Source: Ceriagrion tenellum (lineage: Eukaryota; Arthropoda; Insecta; Odonata; Coenagrionidae). From it: a DNA stretch of 64,000 bases. Each line of letters opens with the position of its first letter. Positions within the stretch are counted from its first letter, which is position 1. A program made the translations under genes and the position numbers. Location: assembly GCA_963169105.1 (NCBI GenBank), contig OY720632.1:189720448-189784447 (forward strand), written 5' to 3'. Under the pieces are notes generated by a model. It saw only the letters and a list, made by a program, of their open reading frames with translations. It was not told where the DNA came from and ran no database searches. Shown here one piece after another: positions 34,131 to 45,850 of the stretch.

Positions 34131-34313
34131 GCACCAAATGAGAAAACTGAGTCACCTGAGGGTGCTGAAGATGGAAAAACATGGGCACATTTAACATATA
34201 AATTCCTTCAGTCAAGTCACATAATGGACGCCAACAGGCGGCGTCCTGATCATCCAGAATATAACCCACGAACTCTTTATGTACCTGAGGACTTCAAAAA
34301 GAATCTTACTCCG
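34131..34313 (+). CDS. MSH6: MSH6 exon 5 (lead into MutS domain I)
   Basis: Acceptor aattttgcag, donor CCG|GTGGGA, phase 0 both ends, 61 codons. It encodes WAHLTYKFLQSSHIMDANRR, RRPDHPEYNPRTLYVPEDF and KNLTP, the well-conserved MSH6 entry to the mismatch-binding domain. The intron before it is only 226 bases. Confidence 0.95.
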
Positions 34314-36026
34314 GTGGGATCATATGTTATACTTTTTTAAAAGTGTATTAATTCTATTTTCCTCATTAACTACTTCAGCCCTCTTTTTCCATGATTTTCA
34401 TTTTTAGTCATGAAGGTAATCATAGTTAGTTACATAATGATGAAATCAGTACTGTGAATATTTTTGTAGAAGTCTGAATATGGTCATGTGGTTTTCAAGT
34501 TCAGCTGCATATGAAAAATTTTGAGCCCAGCATTTCACCTGCCTTGTTGTGTGCATATTCAGGAGCAAAGTGATTGTTGCGGTGCATGTGCTGCCATATT
34601 AGTCTGGTAAAATTAGTTGAATTCGACCGAAAACCTGGGCAAAAATAATTACCGAGTGAGACATTATCCAATGTCTTCTGGAACTTCCCAGGATGACTCT
34701 CAAAAAAGTCCCAAGAGCTCCTGACTGGGATAGTGAAGTTATCCAGGAAAACCTGGAAAAACCTGGAGATTTCCTGGAAAAATCCTAAATTACTTAAAAA
34801 TTCAGTTAGAGCGTTGATTTTTATATCATTTTGTCCGGAATAAAATGACTAAGGCAACCGAAGTTTTAAATTTCGCTATTGACCCTCTGAAAAATGTATA
34901 ATCCAGAAAAACTTGTAATTTTCTTGAAATTAATTCATCATGCTAAATGTATCGCCGGATTTCACTGTACTCTGTGATTTCATGATAATGTTATTGCGAA
35001 TGAAGCTAGGCACATTCAGGTGGTCACTCAACTGTGTCCAGATTACAGGCTGTCTGGAATTCCCCTGTAATACACCTGGGATTTGATTTCTTATTTTTCT
35101 TGTTTTTTCTAAGAAGGAAAGATTCACTGCTATAAGTGTTAAGACATGTTCATGTGGTGTATATATATTGTCGAAACTTGGTCTTTTGTCCTCTCGAACC
35201 CATGTAGTATAAGGGTTTTGTCTAGTTTAATAGTTTCATGTTAATTAACCTAACAGATGACACAAGCAAAATGAAATAAATACTGTATTAGTGCAAATAT
35301 AATGCGACCCCAAGAATGTTGAAGTTCTAAACTTAGGAGAAAGCAAAACCACTACCATGGGAAAGTCATAAGCGATTGGTCTCTGAGATGAACAGTCCAG
35401 AAGATCATCCTCCCATAAAACAGAAGTGGTTGGTTGAAGGCAATCACGATTTAGGTGAGTTGAAGAAACCAGGACATATTACTTGAAGAACTGCAAGTTG
35501 CCCAAGTGATTCTCAGTGAAGTGAAAGCAGTGTCTGTGGCAATAGACACAGCGAGGACACTTTTAAAGAGATAGACACCAATTTAACTCTGATGAGACAA
35601 CATGTACATATGTGAAGTAGCTACAATTTGGTATTGATCTATTTTTTATATTCTCCCCTAGATGATTTTTCAGCATGTTTGTACAATGAAACATTGTAAC
35701 AAAAACCCCCAATCAGTTTACAATGTAGCGATTACATGTAACTCCGGAAATAGAAAACATGTAACTCCGGAGATACAATTCATATGTTATGGTGCTTCAA
35801 TATAGCCTTGATCCATTTTCCTTTTTTTTACTCGAGACCTTTTTTTCATTATATTTAACAATGTATCATTGTCGTATGAATTATGAAATAATTTGAAATG
35901 TAGCTATTATGAATAGATAGGCTGGAAAGCATGCAGTCATGAGCGATATGCACGTTTTTAGAGCTACAAGCACTCTAATATAATAAGGATATGACTGTCA
36001 TTGTTAAATATTGGAGAAGAAAACAA
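34314..36026 (+). other. MSH6 intron 5, left part
   Basis: No gene. 34735-34790 contains a small cluster of CCTGGAAAAA/CCAGGAAAA words. 35690-35770 has two ATGTAACTCCGGARATA copies. Otherwise unremarkable AT-rich sequence. Confidence 0.45.
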
Positions 36027-36986
36027 CCCTAGTAGCAAATGATATCCATACAATATCCTCACAATATTTGTAATATCCATCTATAATATCCAAACAATAT
36101 CCAGTTTTCATCCAAGAATATTGTGTAGATATCCACACAATATCCAAAGTTGTCGCCAAATGCCATCCATGTAATATCCAACTTGGGTATTACCAAATAT
36201 CTTATTTTCATCTAATAATAAAGTATGGATATACAAACAATATCCAAAGTTGCCATTCATATAAAATCTATATTGTACATTAATTAGGAAGGGGTGCCCC
36301 TCCTACTCATAGGTGAATTTGCAATCAGGACTCAACCATACTAAATTTGCCTGTAATGGCTGTACCTAATTTTTCAAGTCTAATTCTTTACAATGAGATT
36401 GAAGTACTTTTTAAAGTTAATGAAAGAAAACGTATTTCGCATTCCATTGTAAAGAATTTGACTGGAAACATTGAGTACCTAAAGCAATAAAATGCACAAT
36501 TAGTATGATTGAATCCTGATTGCAAATTCACTGATTACCTGAAGAAATTAATGGACCCAATGAAAGAATGAAGATCAATTTCTTTGAAAAAGACATTAAA
36601 ACTGGCATGGTAAATTTTAATATGATTGATTTCATTGCAAAAATTGGTCAAAAATTCAGTCTCACTCTGTCGCAATAGAAAACTAAATTCTAGTATTTTG
36701 ATACATTTATGTAATCATAAATATATTTATTTTCTACTGGATCTCAACACCCAAAGTTAAACAGCTTAATTTTTTTCCAAAAGCATTTTAATACAAGCAA
36801 TGTAAATAAACAAGTAGCTACAGAATATTTTTTTAAAATATCAAATTCCACTTACAAAGAGATATTTTAATATTTTCGGTACATCATATCATTACATTAT
36901 CCCCACAATATTACTTTCAGATGTAACACTTTATGGATATTGGTAACCTTCTACGGATATTGTATGGATATCAATTGCTACTAGGG
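36027..36986. mobile_element. 960-bp MITE with AATATCC repeats and a nested inner hairpin
   Basis: Ends CCCTAGTAGCAAATGATATC and the reverse complement of the right end (CCCTAGTAGCAATTGATATC) agree in 19 of 20 bases and continue into ATACAATATCC. Short ATATCCA-type repeats fill 36041-36260. A second inverted pair, GTGAATTTGCAATCAGGA at 36312 onward and its complement near 36510-36530, with TTCTTTACAATG copies further in, marks an inner element. No clear target duplication beyond AA. Confidence 0.8.
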
Positions 36987-37229
36987 AAACTCTATTCAGA
37001 CCATAATGCTACCTGCTTGGAAATAAATAAGAGAAATACAAAATTCTAAACGTCTATGCCCATCATTAGGTATTTTCCACAACAGGGGTTAAGTTTCATT
37101 GAAATCTGCCACCAATTGATGAGGCATTGTAAACCTAAGCCTTCTTTGTTACACAAGACATTTTTGTTGAAAGCCACTCATTGTTAACCAAGTTCGTCGT
37201 TAACTAAGACCGTAGTTAACCAAGGTGCC

Positions 37230-37570
37230 TCTGTATCTCCAACAGTATGCTAGATTTGACTGAGTCAAAAGCTTTTGATAGTTCCATATTTACCCCAATA
37301 ATGTATACCTTTTAATCATTTAATGTGTTCTCATTTTTTGTTACATAATCAGTTCATGTAGTTTCTACATTTTTTTTCTGTGAAACCATGATGTGACTGA
37401 GAAATAAATTTTTAATAATTATAATTTTTTTGTTAGAAAAATTTGAAAGTATTCCTTCCATCAGCTTTATGAAGTTGGTTTTTAACGCATAATATAGGTG
37501 AAATTGGCCTGTAATCATTCAATTGGTCTTTGCTTCTTTTTCATGTGGTAGAATGACTTGAAGTTGTTAT
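37230..37570 (-). mobile_element. Non-LTR retrotransposon RT fragment
   Basis: The minus strand shows a run of RT wording through frameshifts: a VILPHEKEAKTN block (hydrophobic-H-K as in 'V.I.KKG'), a YRPISP-like block, HHGFTEKKC, and ELSKAFDSVKSSILL with the first catalytic aspartate context degraded. This order is that of the N-terminal half of LINE reverse transcriptases. Clade not determined. Decayed, in MSH6 intron 5. Confidence 0.55.
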
Positions 37571-37756
37571 TTCTTTATGTACTTACTGGAATGACTGGTT
37601 GTTCTAGCCCATCTTGGAATAAGTCGGCAATTCCTTTAATGCTTTAAGTATGTTTCCAAAGTTACTATTATTACTCTCTGTACTTCGTCATTGCAAATAG
37701 AAAGTGGGTAATTTTTTTTGTTTCTCTTCTTCATATTTTTGTTGTTGTCTTTGCAG

Positions 37757-37891
37757 GCCATGAGACAGTGGTGGGAGATAAAATCACACCATTTTGACTG
37801 TGTACTGTTCTTCAAAGTTGGAAAGTTTTATGAGCTCTACCACATGGATGCTGTTGTGGGTGTCAATGAATTAAACATTTCTTTTATGAAG
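37757..37891 (+). CDS. MSH6: MSH6 exon 6 (Phe-x-Glu mismatch-recognition motif)
   Basis: Acceptor gtctttgcag, donor AAG|GTAAGC, phase 0 both ends, 45 codons. It encodes RQWWEIKSHHFDCVLFFKVG, then KFYELYHMDAVVGVNELN. Phe278 and Glu280 (counted on the exons given here) are the residues known in MutS and MSH6 to stack on and hydrogen-bond the mismatched base. Confidence 0.97.
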
Positions 37892-39390
37892 GTAAGCTTT
37901 CATAAACAAGTTTTGGACCATTGTTCATGGCACCTTGCATTGCTGTGAAGAGAATGACATATTATTCAATGAGAGAAAATTCTTAGTGTGATCAATCTTT
38001 TTGTCAATGTCCTAAGAGTCAAAAGAATTCCATGAAAACCATGAAAATGTTTTAACTTTATTAATGGCATATGACAGCCTGAAAGTTGATTAATTTTGTA
38101 TTGCTTCCCCTTTCTTTTTTTGACATCCTAAGTTTCCAACCAATGACTTATTTCTTTTGATAAAATTCTGTTGATTATTTGTGATACATTTTACGAATGG
38201 CCTGTTTGGATTATGCTTAACTATAAGAAAATCATTATTTCTAATAATTCCTACAAATAAATTTTACTGGTGTTTATGAGGAGAGATCAGAGTTTATTTT
38301 TTTTTCACCCTTTGGTAAATGATGTCAAGGATTCATTCTAGTGATGTGGTCAGGATTCAAGGATGCCATCGAATCATATTTAATCCGCAGACTCTTCCTA
38401 AGAAATCTTTCCTAAGAAAGATTCAAACACCCCTTGCACTGGTGGCATATGCTCTACATCACCACTAACTCTATGTCGTCCGTCATAAAATTTTTTGAAA
38501 TCTTTCCTCCCAGTTTCATTTTGATGCCGTGGTACCAATAAAAGTGTGATTATTTGCATAAAAAATATTGCATTTTACAAAGTGTTTACAGCAGTGAAAA
38601 TTTTTTTGTCATCAGTCTCATCAAGTTTCATTTAAAAATCGCCTCATGGCACATGTGCAACTCTGACTTCATAACCTGTCTGAGTGTTTTGAATGCAGAT
38701 GTGAGTGCCATAGATCATTTTGCCTGCCATTTTTTTGCATGTCCAACTGATAGATCTTGAATATGTTTAAAATGATGTTTTAGCTTGCAGAAAATATAGT
38801 AAAACCTTGATTTTACAGTGTCTCCCTTTTTTTGGTCCTTCGTAGTATGTAAAATCAAGAGGTGGCAAATAGGTGACGACAATGAGAGATGTATACATAC
38901 AGCAGAAGGCTACTACGAGGGTGGTTTATAGCAAGTGATTATTAAGCCATCATTGGTCATTATGTTAAATGTATACGGAGTTTGTTGGTTATTACGAGTG
39001 TCCATTTCTGATAGACCGCTATAACAAGTCTGTTTCGCCTTGATTGTCATCCAAGATGCATAACCCATGTGGGTCATTTATCACTCGTGAGACTAGAACA
39101 GGTATACAAAGTTTCAGTAATTCGCAACAACCTTTCACTCAGACGGAAAAACAAACTTGAATGAAAGAACTCCTGAGTGTTTTTTTGATTGGGCTTGCAC
39201 GCAACATTATAGTGCCTCCTGGGACTTTGAGGGGAAGAAGTAGCAGAGTGGGGAGAAGTACGAGGGAGAATAGTAAAAAAAGAGGTTTTATGCTGCACGT
39301 CATTCCAGTGGAAAACGCAACCAGAAGCTAGAGTTATTTAGGTACACTTGATCCTGATTTACTTCTTGAAGTTTACTGCTTCTTATTATG
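37892..39390 (+). other. MSH6 intron 6, left part
   Basis: No gene. A GTAAAACCTTGATTTTACAGTG stretch at 38801 resembles the end of a Tigger-like MITE but its partner was not found. 39080-39300 is of unknown origin. Confidence 0.4.
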
Positions 39391-39397
39391 AGTGTTA

Positions 39398-39700
39398 CAA
39401 TGGAAAGGAAAAGAAAGTCATTGGATTTGGATAAGAAATTCGAAGTCATTCAGGAATGTGAAAGAAAAATCGCCAGTAAAACTGGAATCGGTTGACAGTG
39501 GTCTAATTTCATCCACAATGTTTATAATTTTAGAAAACAAAGACAAAATTACTACTGCCTTTAAACTTAGAAATGCCACAGGGAATTGTAAGAAACTTTG
39601 GCCAGTTAGAAAATGTTCCATTAGAATCAGTGCTATTTGAATAGTTCTTTCAGCAAAGAGGTTTTGGTGTTCCCATGAGCGCGCTTCGTTATAAACTGAT
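39398..39700 (+). pseudogene. Tigger/pogo transposase N-terminal fragment (CENP-B-like HTH)
   Basis: The plus strand encodes RKRKSLDLDKKFEVIQECER, then after a frameshift SSTMFIILENKDKITTAF, and past further shifts a QQRGFGVPMS-like block. These are the psq-type and CENP-B-type helix-turn-helix halves of Tigger transposases. The catalytic domain is missing; a GC-rich segment and a LINE tail follow directly. Confidence 0.75.
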
Positions 39701-40179
39701 ACGAGTGGCCTAGGTCGGCCATCTTGGCCGGCCTTGGGTATATAAGGGGACTTGCGGCCCGGACACGGTCGAGTTGGAGTTTGGTGGTGATTGGCACGAG
39801 TGCCCACAACTTTTAGAGGGATTAAGGTGGGAGCCCCTAGAGACTTGGAGGCTACACGCTAGGCTTAGGTTGCTTGAGAAATTTAGAACTGATTTTTTTT
39901 CAGAGCGACACACAATATTATCATGATGCCTCACTACATTTCTAGATCTGACAGATGCAATAAAATAAGAGAGATACACTGCCGAACAGATAGGTACAAG
40001 AACTCATTCTTTCCACCCACAATAAGTGACTACAATAAAAACTGAGCTCCACTAAATACACTCCCATAATGCATGTCACCATTTCATCTCCCAAAACCTT
40101 GCATCTTTGCACGGCTGGTGACTTAACACCACCTGCCACATGCCCGTGTGGCGGCTTACAGGTTGGCATATAGATATGA
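39701..40179 (+). mobile_element. TATA-bearing GC-rich piece joined to a Jockey-like LINE 3' end
   Basis: 39805-40175 matches 61645-62015 almost base for base at the level visible by eye: both start CACAACTTTTAGAGGGATTAA and end near a CACCTGCCACATGCCC block. It encodes decayed C-terminal LINE residues and ends in an untranslated tail. Just left of it, 39700-39800 is GC-rich, has GGTATATAAGGGG at 39737-39749 and a GGCCATCTTGGCCGGCC near-palindrome. This resembles an element promoter, but its owner is unclear. Confidence 0.7.
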
Positions 40180-40320
40180 AATCATTAGTGTGGAGCGTGG
40201 CACTCTTATGGATAGGAAGCTTGGACCATTGAAAAAGTAGGGCAGAACAGGTTAAAAGCCTTGGAAACCTGGTGCTGGAGGAGGATGCTGAAGATAATAT
40301 GGCAGACAAAATGAGAAATA
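40180..40320 (+). mobile_element. LINE C-terminal fragment, left half
   Basis: Encodes, with one frameshift, EAWTIEKVGQNRLKALETW and CWRRMLKIIW, the cysteine/tryptophan-rich C-terminal region of a common arthropod LINE type. It is interrupted by the Tigger element at 40321 and resumes at 42232. Confidence 0.75.
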
Positions 40321-42229
40321 CAGTAGCAACTCGATAATACAAAGTTGGCAGGACCGAAAAATCGGCACTTCGTATTTTCGAACCTTTTTATTAAATCGCG
40401 AAAAATATTTCCCCTCTCCCCCCGATGTCTCTGGTCTTTGGAAACGTTTTTAAACGATTTATAGTCGTTATCGAAAAAGCTTTTGAAATTATGTCTTTAA
40501 GTCTTAAGCCAAATGTCACAATTGTTCGTGAAATAACTATCACCACTTAGTTCCCTATGCAAATTGTTTTTTGTGTGGTATCATTTTATTTGCAAAATTT
40601 TTGCCCTGTTTAGAAGACGTATATAAAGCAAGTTCTGCATTTTTATGAGACTTTAGCTTTGTTAATCTGCGGCTAATCAGGACGTGCAACTGGTATGGGC
40701 GTTGTTTCTAACATCTATACAGTGAAGATGGTAGCTGGCCCGACCGTGCTTCCATTCACCCTTTCTTTATTACTCAATCACTGATAAAATAAGCAAAAGA
40801 CTCACTCCAGTTTTAAAAAATCCTTCACAGGTCATTGTTTGTGGTTTCTTTCCCGTCACCTGCTGGATATACGAACTTGAGAAGAAATATTATTTTGTTC
40901 CAATTACTAATAGCATGACGACAAACTGGGCGCGATCCAGACATTTTCTATATCTTAATCTTCTCGGAGTATACTAAGTTTCTGGTTCTAAATGGTGATA
41001 TTTTTTGGAGCGATGGAATATTTATATGGAGGTCGTGGAGAATGATACCGAAGAAAATAGAACCTCTGATCACTGTTCGTGGAGAAAGAACGCACGCGTC
41101 AACTGCCACACAGGACATGCCTTCGCCTGCAATGACAGTGCTTCACCAATTCGATTCTTATTGATGTTTCTAACATCTATGCAGTTAAGACAGTAGCTGG
41201 TCCAACTGTGCTTCTTATCTCTCTTATTTATTGTTCAATAATAGGCAAAAAGTACAAAGGACGCCGTCCATTAAAAAAAATCTTTCTCAGGTCATTATTT
41301 GTGGTTTCTTCCTTGTCGCCTACTGGATATACGAACTTGGAAGAAATATTATTTCGTTCCAAGCCAAATGGTTTCATCACTCATTGATGTTCGAGTAAGA
41401 AACATTAACTCATGACCAAGTTCCTTTTCTTTTCGATGATTCATGCTTATAATTCTATTCAGCAAAACATTAATCCAGGAAATAAATTAAGCGATTATTT
41501 TTTTATCCTAGTATGCATAATTTCTTCGCATCGTAGGTGTTATGCTGAACACCATTTTATCTGAACGAATTCGTTAAAAATTTTGTTTTATGATGATGAA
41601 TTTGATAGCTTGAAGAAGAACCAAACGGTGGTTTTCAGGGATACGTGGAACGGAAAATAGCGCGGTCTTGCAATTTCATCAATAACTATAATACTAATGC
41701 ACATAATAATAGAAACTTTGTATGATTGTTAAAAAGATCTTTGCTACAATATTTGAGAAGGAAATTCCGATATCTTGATGTGTTGTTATTACGAAGCCGT
41801 TAATGTGATGCATCTGTCTGGTTCCCGGAAAAATGCGCTAACGTTGTTTTTAAGTATTCACTGAAATCAATATAAACGGTAAGTTTTGTATGCCATCACT
41901 GAATGCAGAAATAAACAAGCTTTAATTTGGTGCACTTTATTTTAAAATCAATTGAGCCTTCTTTGAGATATTAGTCTTCAAACTCTGGTGACGGAATTTT
42001 GCAATGGATAGTAGGTCTCAAATTCTTTTAGGGACCGATTTTGAACTCAGAAAATGGCATTGCAGTGCATGCTAGGCATAGCTAGTACATTACAATGTTA
42101 TATTTTCGAAACTTAATATTTTCGAATAGCGCCATGTATTTAGCATAGGCTTTTCGTCAGGATCAACTGTGTTGCTTGGTAAAATCGAAACTTCATATTT
42201 TCGTGCTTCGTATTGTCGAGTTGCTACTG
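40321..42229. mobile_element. 1.9-kb non-autonomous Tigger/pogo element
   Basis: It starts CAGTAGCAACTCGATAATAC and ends GTATTGTCGAGTTGCTACTG, with TA on both sides (40319-40320, 42230-42231). Subterminal ATCGGCACTTCGTA wording is shared with the copies at 21106 and 47322. Inside, 40704-40903 is repeated at 41166-41362. No transposase remains. It split a LINE whose two halves rejoin when the element and one TA are removed. Confidence 0.9.
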
Positions 42230-42231
42230 TA

Positions 42232-42540
42232 ATGAAGTTTACAGAAGAGTAGAAGAGGAAAGGACCATGTGAAACACTATTCAGAAAAGAAGAATCTGAT
42301 GGAATGGGCACACCCTTAGGCACAGTTCTTGAAAAACTTAATTGAAGATAAAATTGAGGGAAAAATCCCTGGAGGAAGGCTCACTTAATAAGTTCATGGA
42401 CCAATTGAAGAGGAAATTACATAGGAAGGTGACCAGGAAATAAGGGACCTAGCATTTGATAGGAAAGGGTAGAGGGCTTTTGTCAACAACTCTACGGATT
42501 TTATGACCCCTGATATTGACTAGAAAGTAAGCGAGAAGTT
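42232..42540 (+). mobile_element. LINE C-terminal fragment, right half
   Basis: Continues the fragment at 40180-40320 with NEVYRRVEEERTM, a WNGHTLRH-like block, LKNLIEDKIEGKIPGGRL and RDLAFDRKG, the usual C-terminus of these elements. It contains stops and frameshifts. Clade not fixed. Confidence 0.75.
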
Positions 42541-42654
42541 TATTCTTGTTTCCTGCCTTTGCTGAAAATGAGCAGAAAAATATACTGTAGATGTGATTGC
42601 ATACAATATGAGGTTCTTCTGTTGTCTAGTGCTCATTCAGTCTATTCTGCTCAA

Positions 42655-44400
42655 GTCTATTCCTTAACTGTTTGGAAGGGAAAACTGAAGGGCGATCCTA
42701 CAGATTCCATCACAAAGAGGACAATTGCTCTAATTAAGAGATTGGGTCTCTCAGGCGATTCGGCCAAATATATCTACTCACAGGCGCCTACTCCTCCTAG
42801 ACTTTATGGATTACCAAAAATATATAAGGAAGGAGTTCCTTTAAGACCAATTGTCAGTGCCATTGGCTCTCCAACTTACAACTTGGCTAAATATCTGACA
42901 GGGATCCTGGCTCCGTATGTTGGAATTGGTGAACACCATATAAAAACCTCTACTGAGTTTGTGAAGACACTTGCAAGCATCCATGTTGATGAGAAAGACA
43001 TTTTGGTTAGTTTAGATGTCATTTCTCTTTTCACCCGTGTTCCGCTTGCCGAAACCTTCAAACTCCTGGAAACCAAATTTGACAGAAAAATGGTAGAACT
43101 CTTTCGCCATACTCTCACATTGACTTATTTCAAATATGGTGGTGACTTCTATGAACAAGCGGATGGAGTAGCTATGAGATCCCCTCTGTCTCCAGCAGTT
43201 GCTAATTTTTATATGCAAGATTTTGAGGAGAAAGCTCTTGCTTCGGCTCCTTTACATCCTAAATATTTCTATAGATATGTGGATGATACTTTTATCATTT
43301 GGCGACATAGGTCGGATGCCCTCAATTTGTTTTTAGACCACATGAGCAACCAGCATCCTAATATCCATTTCACAATGGAAATAGAGAAAAACCAAGCAAT
43401 CGCTTTTCTTGACATTCTTGTTCAACAGTAGGATAATGGCAGACTTGGGTATAGTGTTTACCGCAAGCCCACACATACGGATCTATATCTCAATGGACTT
43501 AGCCATCATCATTCCTAACAAAGAGGAGCGGTTTTGTCAATTCTTATACTCCGCACTAAGTCCATTTCCGATCCCGTGAGTCTACCAAAGGAGTTAGCAC
43601 ACCTACGGAAGACTTTCCATCAAAATGGTTATGGAGACCGGCAAATTTCATTGGCCTTTCAATGATCTAACATATCTGGGAACTCGGATGCGGAAAAAGA
43701 GCTCCATAAACCCGCCGCAAGAGCCTTTATGCCTTACGTTTCAACCATCTCCGGTAAAATCTCAAGAGTTCTGAAGAGATATGATGTAGAAGCTGTCCAC
43801 AAACCTTTGGCTAAATTAAGTGACCACCTCTTGAAGGTAAAAGACCCAATCGGCCTGATGACACCAGGGGTCTATAAAATTCCCTGTGAATGCGGTGTAG
43901 TATATGTGGGTGACAGGGAGAACCATTGCCATGAGGTTAAAGGAACATTGCAGATATTTCAGGCTTTTTCAACCTGAAAAATCGGCAGTTGTGGAACACA
44001 ACATTAATCTAGACCATCGAATCTTGTTTTGACGAGACGACACTTCTTTGGCATACAGAAAACTTTTGGGATAGACTCACCAAAGAGGCGATTGAAATTA
44101 AAATGGAAGATAAAAATATCAATCGTGATACAGGGTATAACATCAGCCTGAGTTGGAACTCCATTTTAAAAAGAATTAAGGATGCGAGATCTCAGCCTCC
44201 ATATCCCAACGGTCTCCGGAGCCAACAATCCGCCTCCGGCCCATCAGGAGTGACCCAGCTAAACCTATATAAGCCAGCGGTAATTCAAAATCTAGTGACA
44301 CTCTTGTCTTGAGGATGGGTGACGAGTTGTTGCCCGAAACGTTGGCAGTACTAACTAATCTAAACCAGTGTGAAGCCCGAGAAAAATTCACGAAGTCATG
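42655..44400 (+). mobile_element. Penelope-like element, best-preserved copy (RT + GIY-YIG)
   Basis: The longest open frame (to TAG 43429) encodes most of a Penelope RT: PPRLYGLPKIYKEGVPLRPI, ILVSLDVISLFTRVPLAETF, YEQADGVAMRSPLSPAVANF, and FYRYVDDTFIIW with YVDD at 43276-43287, then NIHFTMEIEKNQAIAFLDIL. After the stop the sequence continues with VYRKPTHTDLYLNGLSHHHS. The GIY-YIG endonuclease follows at 43855-43920 (TPGVYKIPCECGVVYVGD) and is damaged by frameshifts soon after. Almost all conserved RT residues are kept, so this insertion is younger than the other Penelope copies. A pseudo-LTR-like end closes it at 44200-44400. It abuts a LINE fragment of opposite orientation. Confidence 0.9.
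44265..44355 (+). promoter_or_regulatory. Penelope 3' end: TATA motif and hammerhead-like core
   Basis: CCTATATAAGCC (44268-44279) is followed by CTTGAGGATGGG...GCCCGAAACGTTGGC (44308-44345). The GGGT/GCCC pairing and GAAAC block fit a hammerhead, but CTTGAGGA departs from CTGATGA, so catalysis is doubtful. Confidence 0.45.
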
Positions 44401-45850
44401 AGATTAGATTTACTAGGATTTAAATTTAGCTGCCAGGCATTGACCCTATCCAATGTCTTATTCAAGGCATCTTGGAAGTAATGGCAGTCAGAGGAGTTGT
44501 CGATTAGCTTAAATATCTTGCAGTCATCTGCATGAAGAAGGGCATGGGTTTTGGAAGGTAGAAGTTGAGAAGGAAGATCGTTAATGAATGAATTAATAAG
44601 ATATGTTCCAAGGACACTGCCCTGGGGTATTCTAGATGCTACCTTGGACCAAGAAGAAGAGAAAACGGATAGTATTACTAGTTGAGTTCTGTTTGAAACA
44701 AAGCTGGATAGGAGGTTGAGAAAGTTACCATGGATGCCAAAATGGTGTTTGAGTTTGTTAAGAAGGTGGGAATAATTGAGGAAGTGGACAAAGGGGCAGA
44801 ATTTTTTTGGGGAGGAGGAAATGGAGTGAGAAAAGTTCAACATATACTCTTCATAATCATGTGAATGAAAGTATTTGAGAGACAGTGCGTGTTTCTTGTT
44901 TCCCAAGACTGTGTAGTGTGTCTGGCTTAAAGCAGAGGGGGAATTTGTTTGCCTTGGGTTGCACGAAGGGAACCAAGTCTTTAATGACCCTCACCAGAAT
45001 CGAGTTAAGGAAATCCACTCTTTCATCCGAAGATAAAAAGTTCAGAACACCCGAGGGGATAAGGTCAAGGCAGCGGTTGAGGTCCTTCCAGGAAACCTGC
45101 AATGTTTCCGTGAGCCATGAAAGTAGAAGAGGGTATCAAGTGACTGATGGTCAATAAGTCAAAAATATTTCACCCGGAGATTCCTTTGGGGGAAACGGTC
45201 GAATGAAAGTCCACTGTTGCCTGTTCATGGGTGGCTTGAAGATAATGTTGAGATATGTGGAGGCCAATTTTAAATGTTCCCTGAAATAGTGATCATGAGC
45301 ATTGAGTGGATGGCCAATCGTAGGGGAATCCCAGCGAATAGACATATTAAAGCCACCCACCAGAATCACCAATCCAAAATTCATTGCCCACAGCACCGAT
45401 TCTAAGTAACTTTCCAGGACCAAAGCATCACTGGAAAGGGGCCAATAAGAACAGCCGACTAATATCTTACTTAACCTGCAGTTTGATAGAGCAATCTCAC
45501 ACCACACTATTTCACAATCAGTTTCAAGGTCCTTATGGCGTTTTGAGGGGAGCACTGATTTAATGGCAGGAAGCACACCACCTCCTCTGGAGGGTCAATA
45601 TTGGCAGAATACACCTTGAGAGCTTGAGAGAGATAGCTCACTGTCACAAACAGGAGGAGTTTGCCATGTCTCTGATAAGGCAATGATGTCCAATTGTGAG
45701 AGTTCACGGTTTAGGGAGCTACAAATGGATAACTTGGTCTTAATGCTTCTAGTAATTTGATAATAAATATTTTGTGAGTGACTGGAAGGGCTAGGGTTGA
45801 GGCTGACATCTCTTGAAAGAGGAGAAGGATGATTGTCCTGCACCGAGGGT
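44388..45850 (-). mobile_element. Jockey-type LINE, internally deleted (endonuclease and RT pieces)
   Basis: Read down the minus strand. From about 45720: LSQLDIIALSETW, the apurinic endonuclease catalytic block. At about 45380-45360: LVILVGGFNMSIRW, where GDFN is expected. At 45102-44857: the linker with DLIPSGVLNFLSSDERVDFL. At 44800-44400: RT blocks RIPQGSVLGTYLINSFINDL, LLHADDCKIF (HADD in place of YADD/FADD) and LDRVNAWQLNLNPSKS. Most of the RT finger region between the last two parts is missing, and the C-terminus is cut where the Penelope copy abuts. Frameshifts abound. Confidence 0.85.

Noticed and set aside
41005..41196. 63-codon open frame inside the 1.9-kb Tigger element
   Set aside because: No similarity to transposases or other proteins I know; likely chance.
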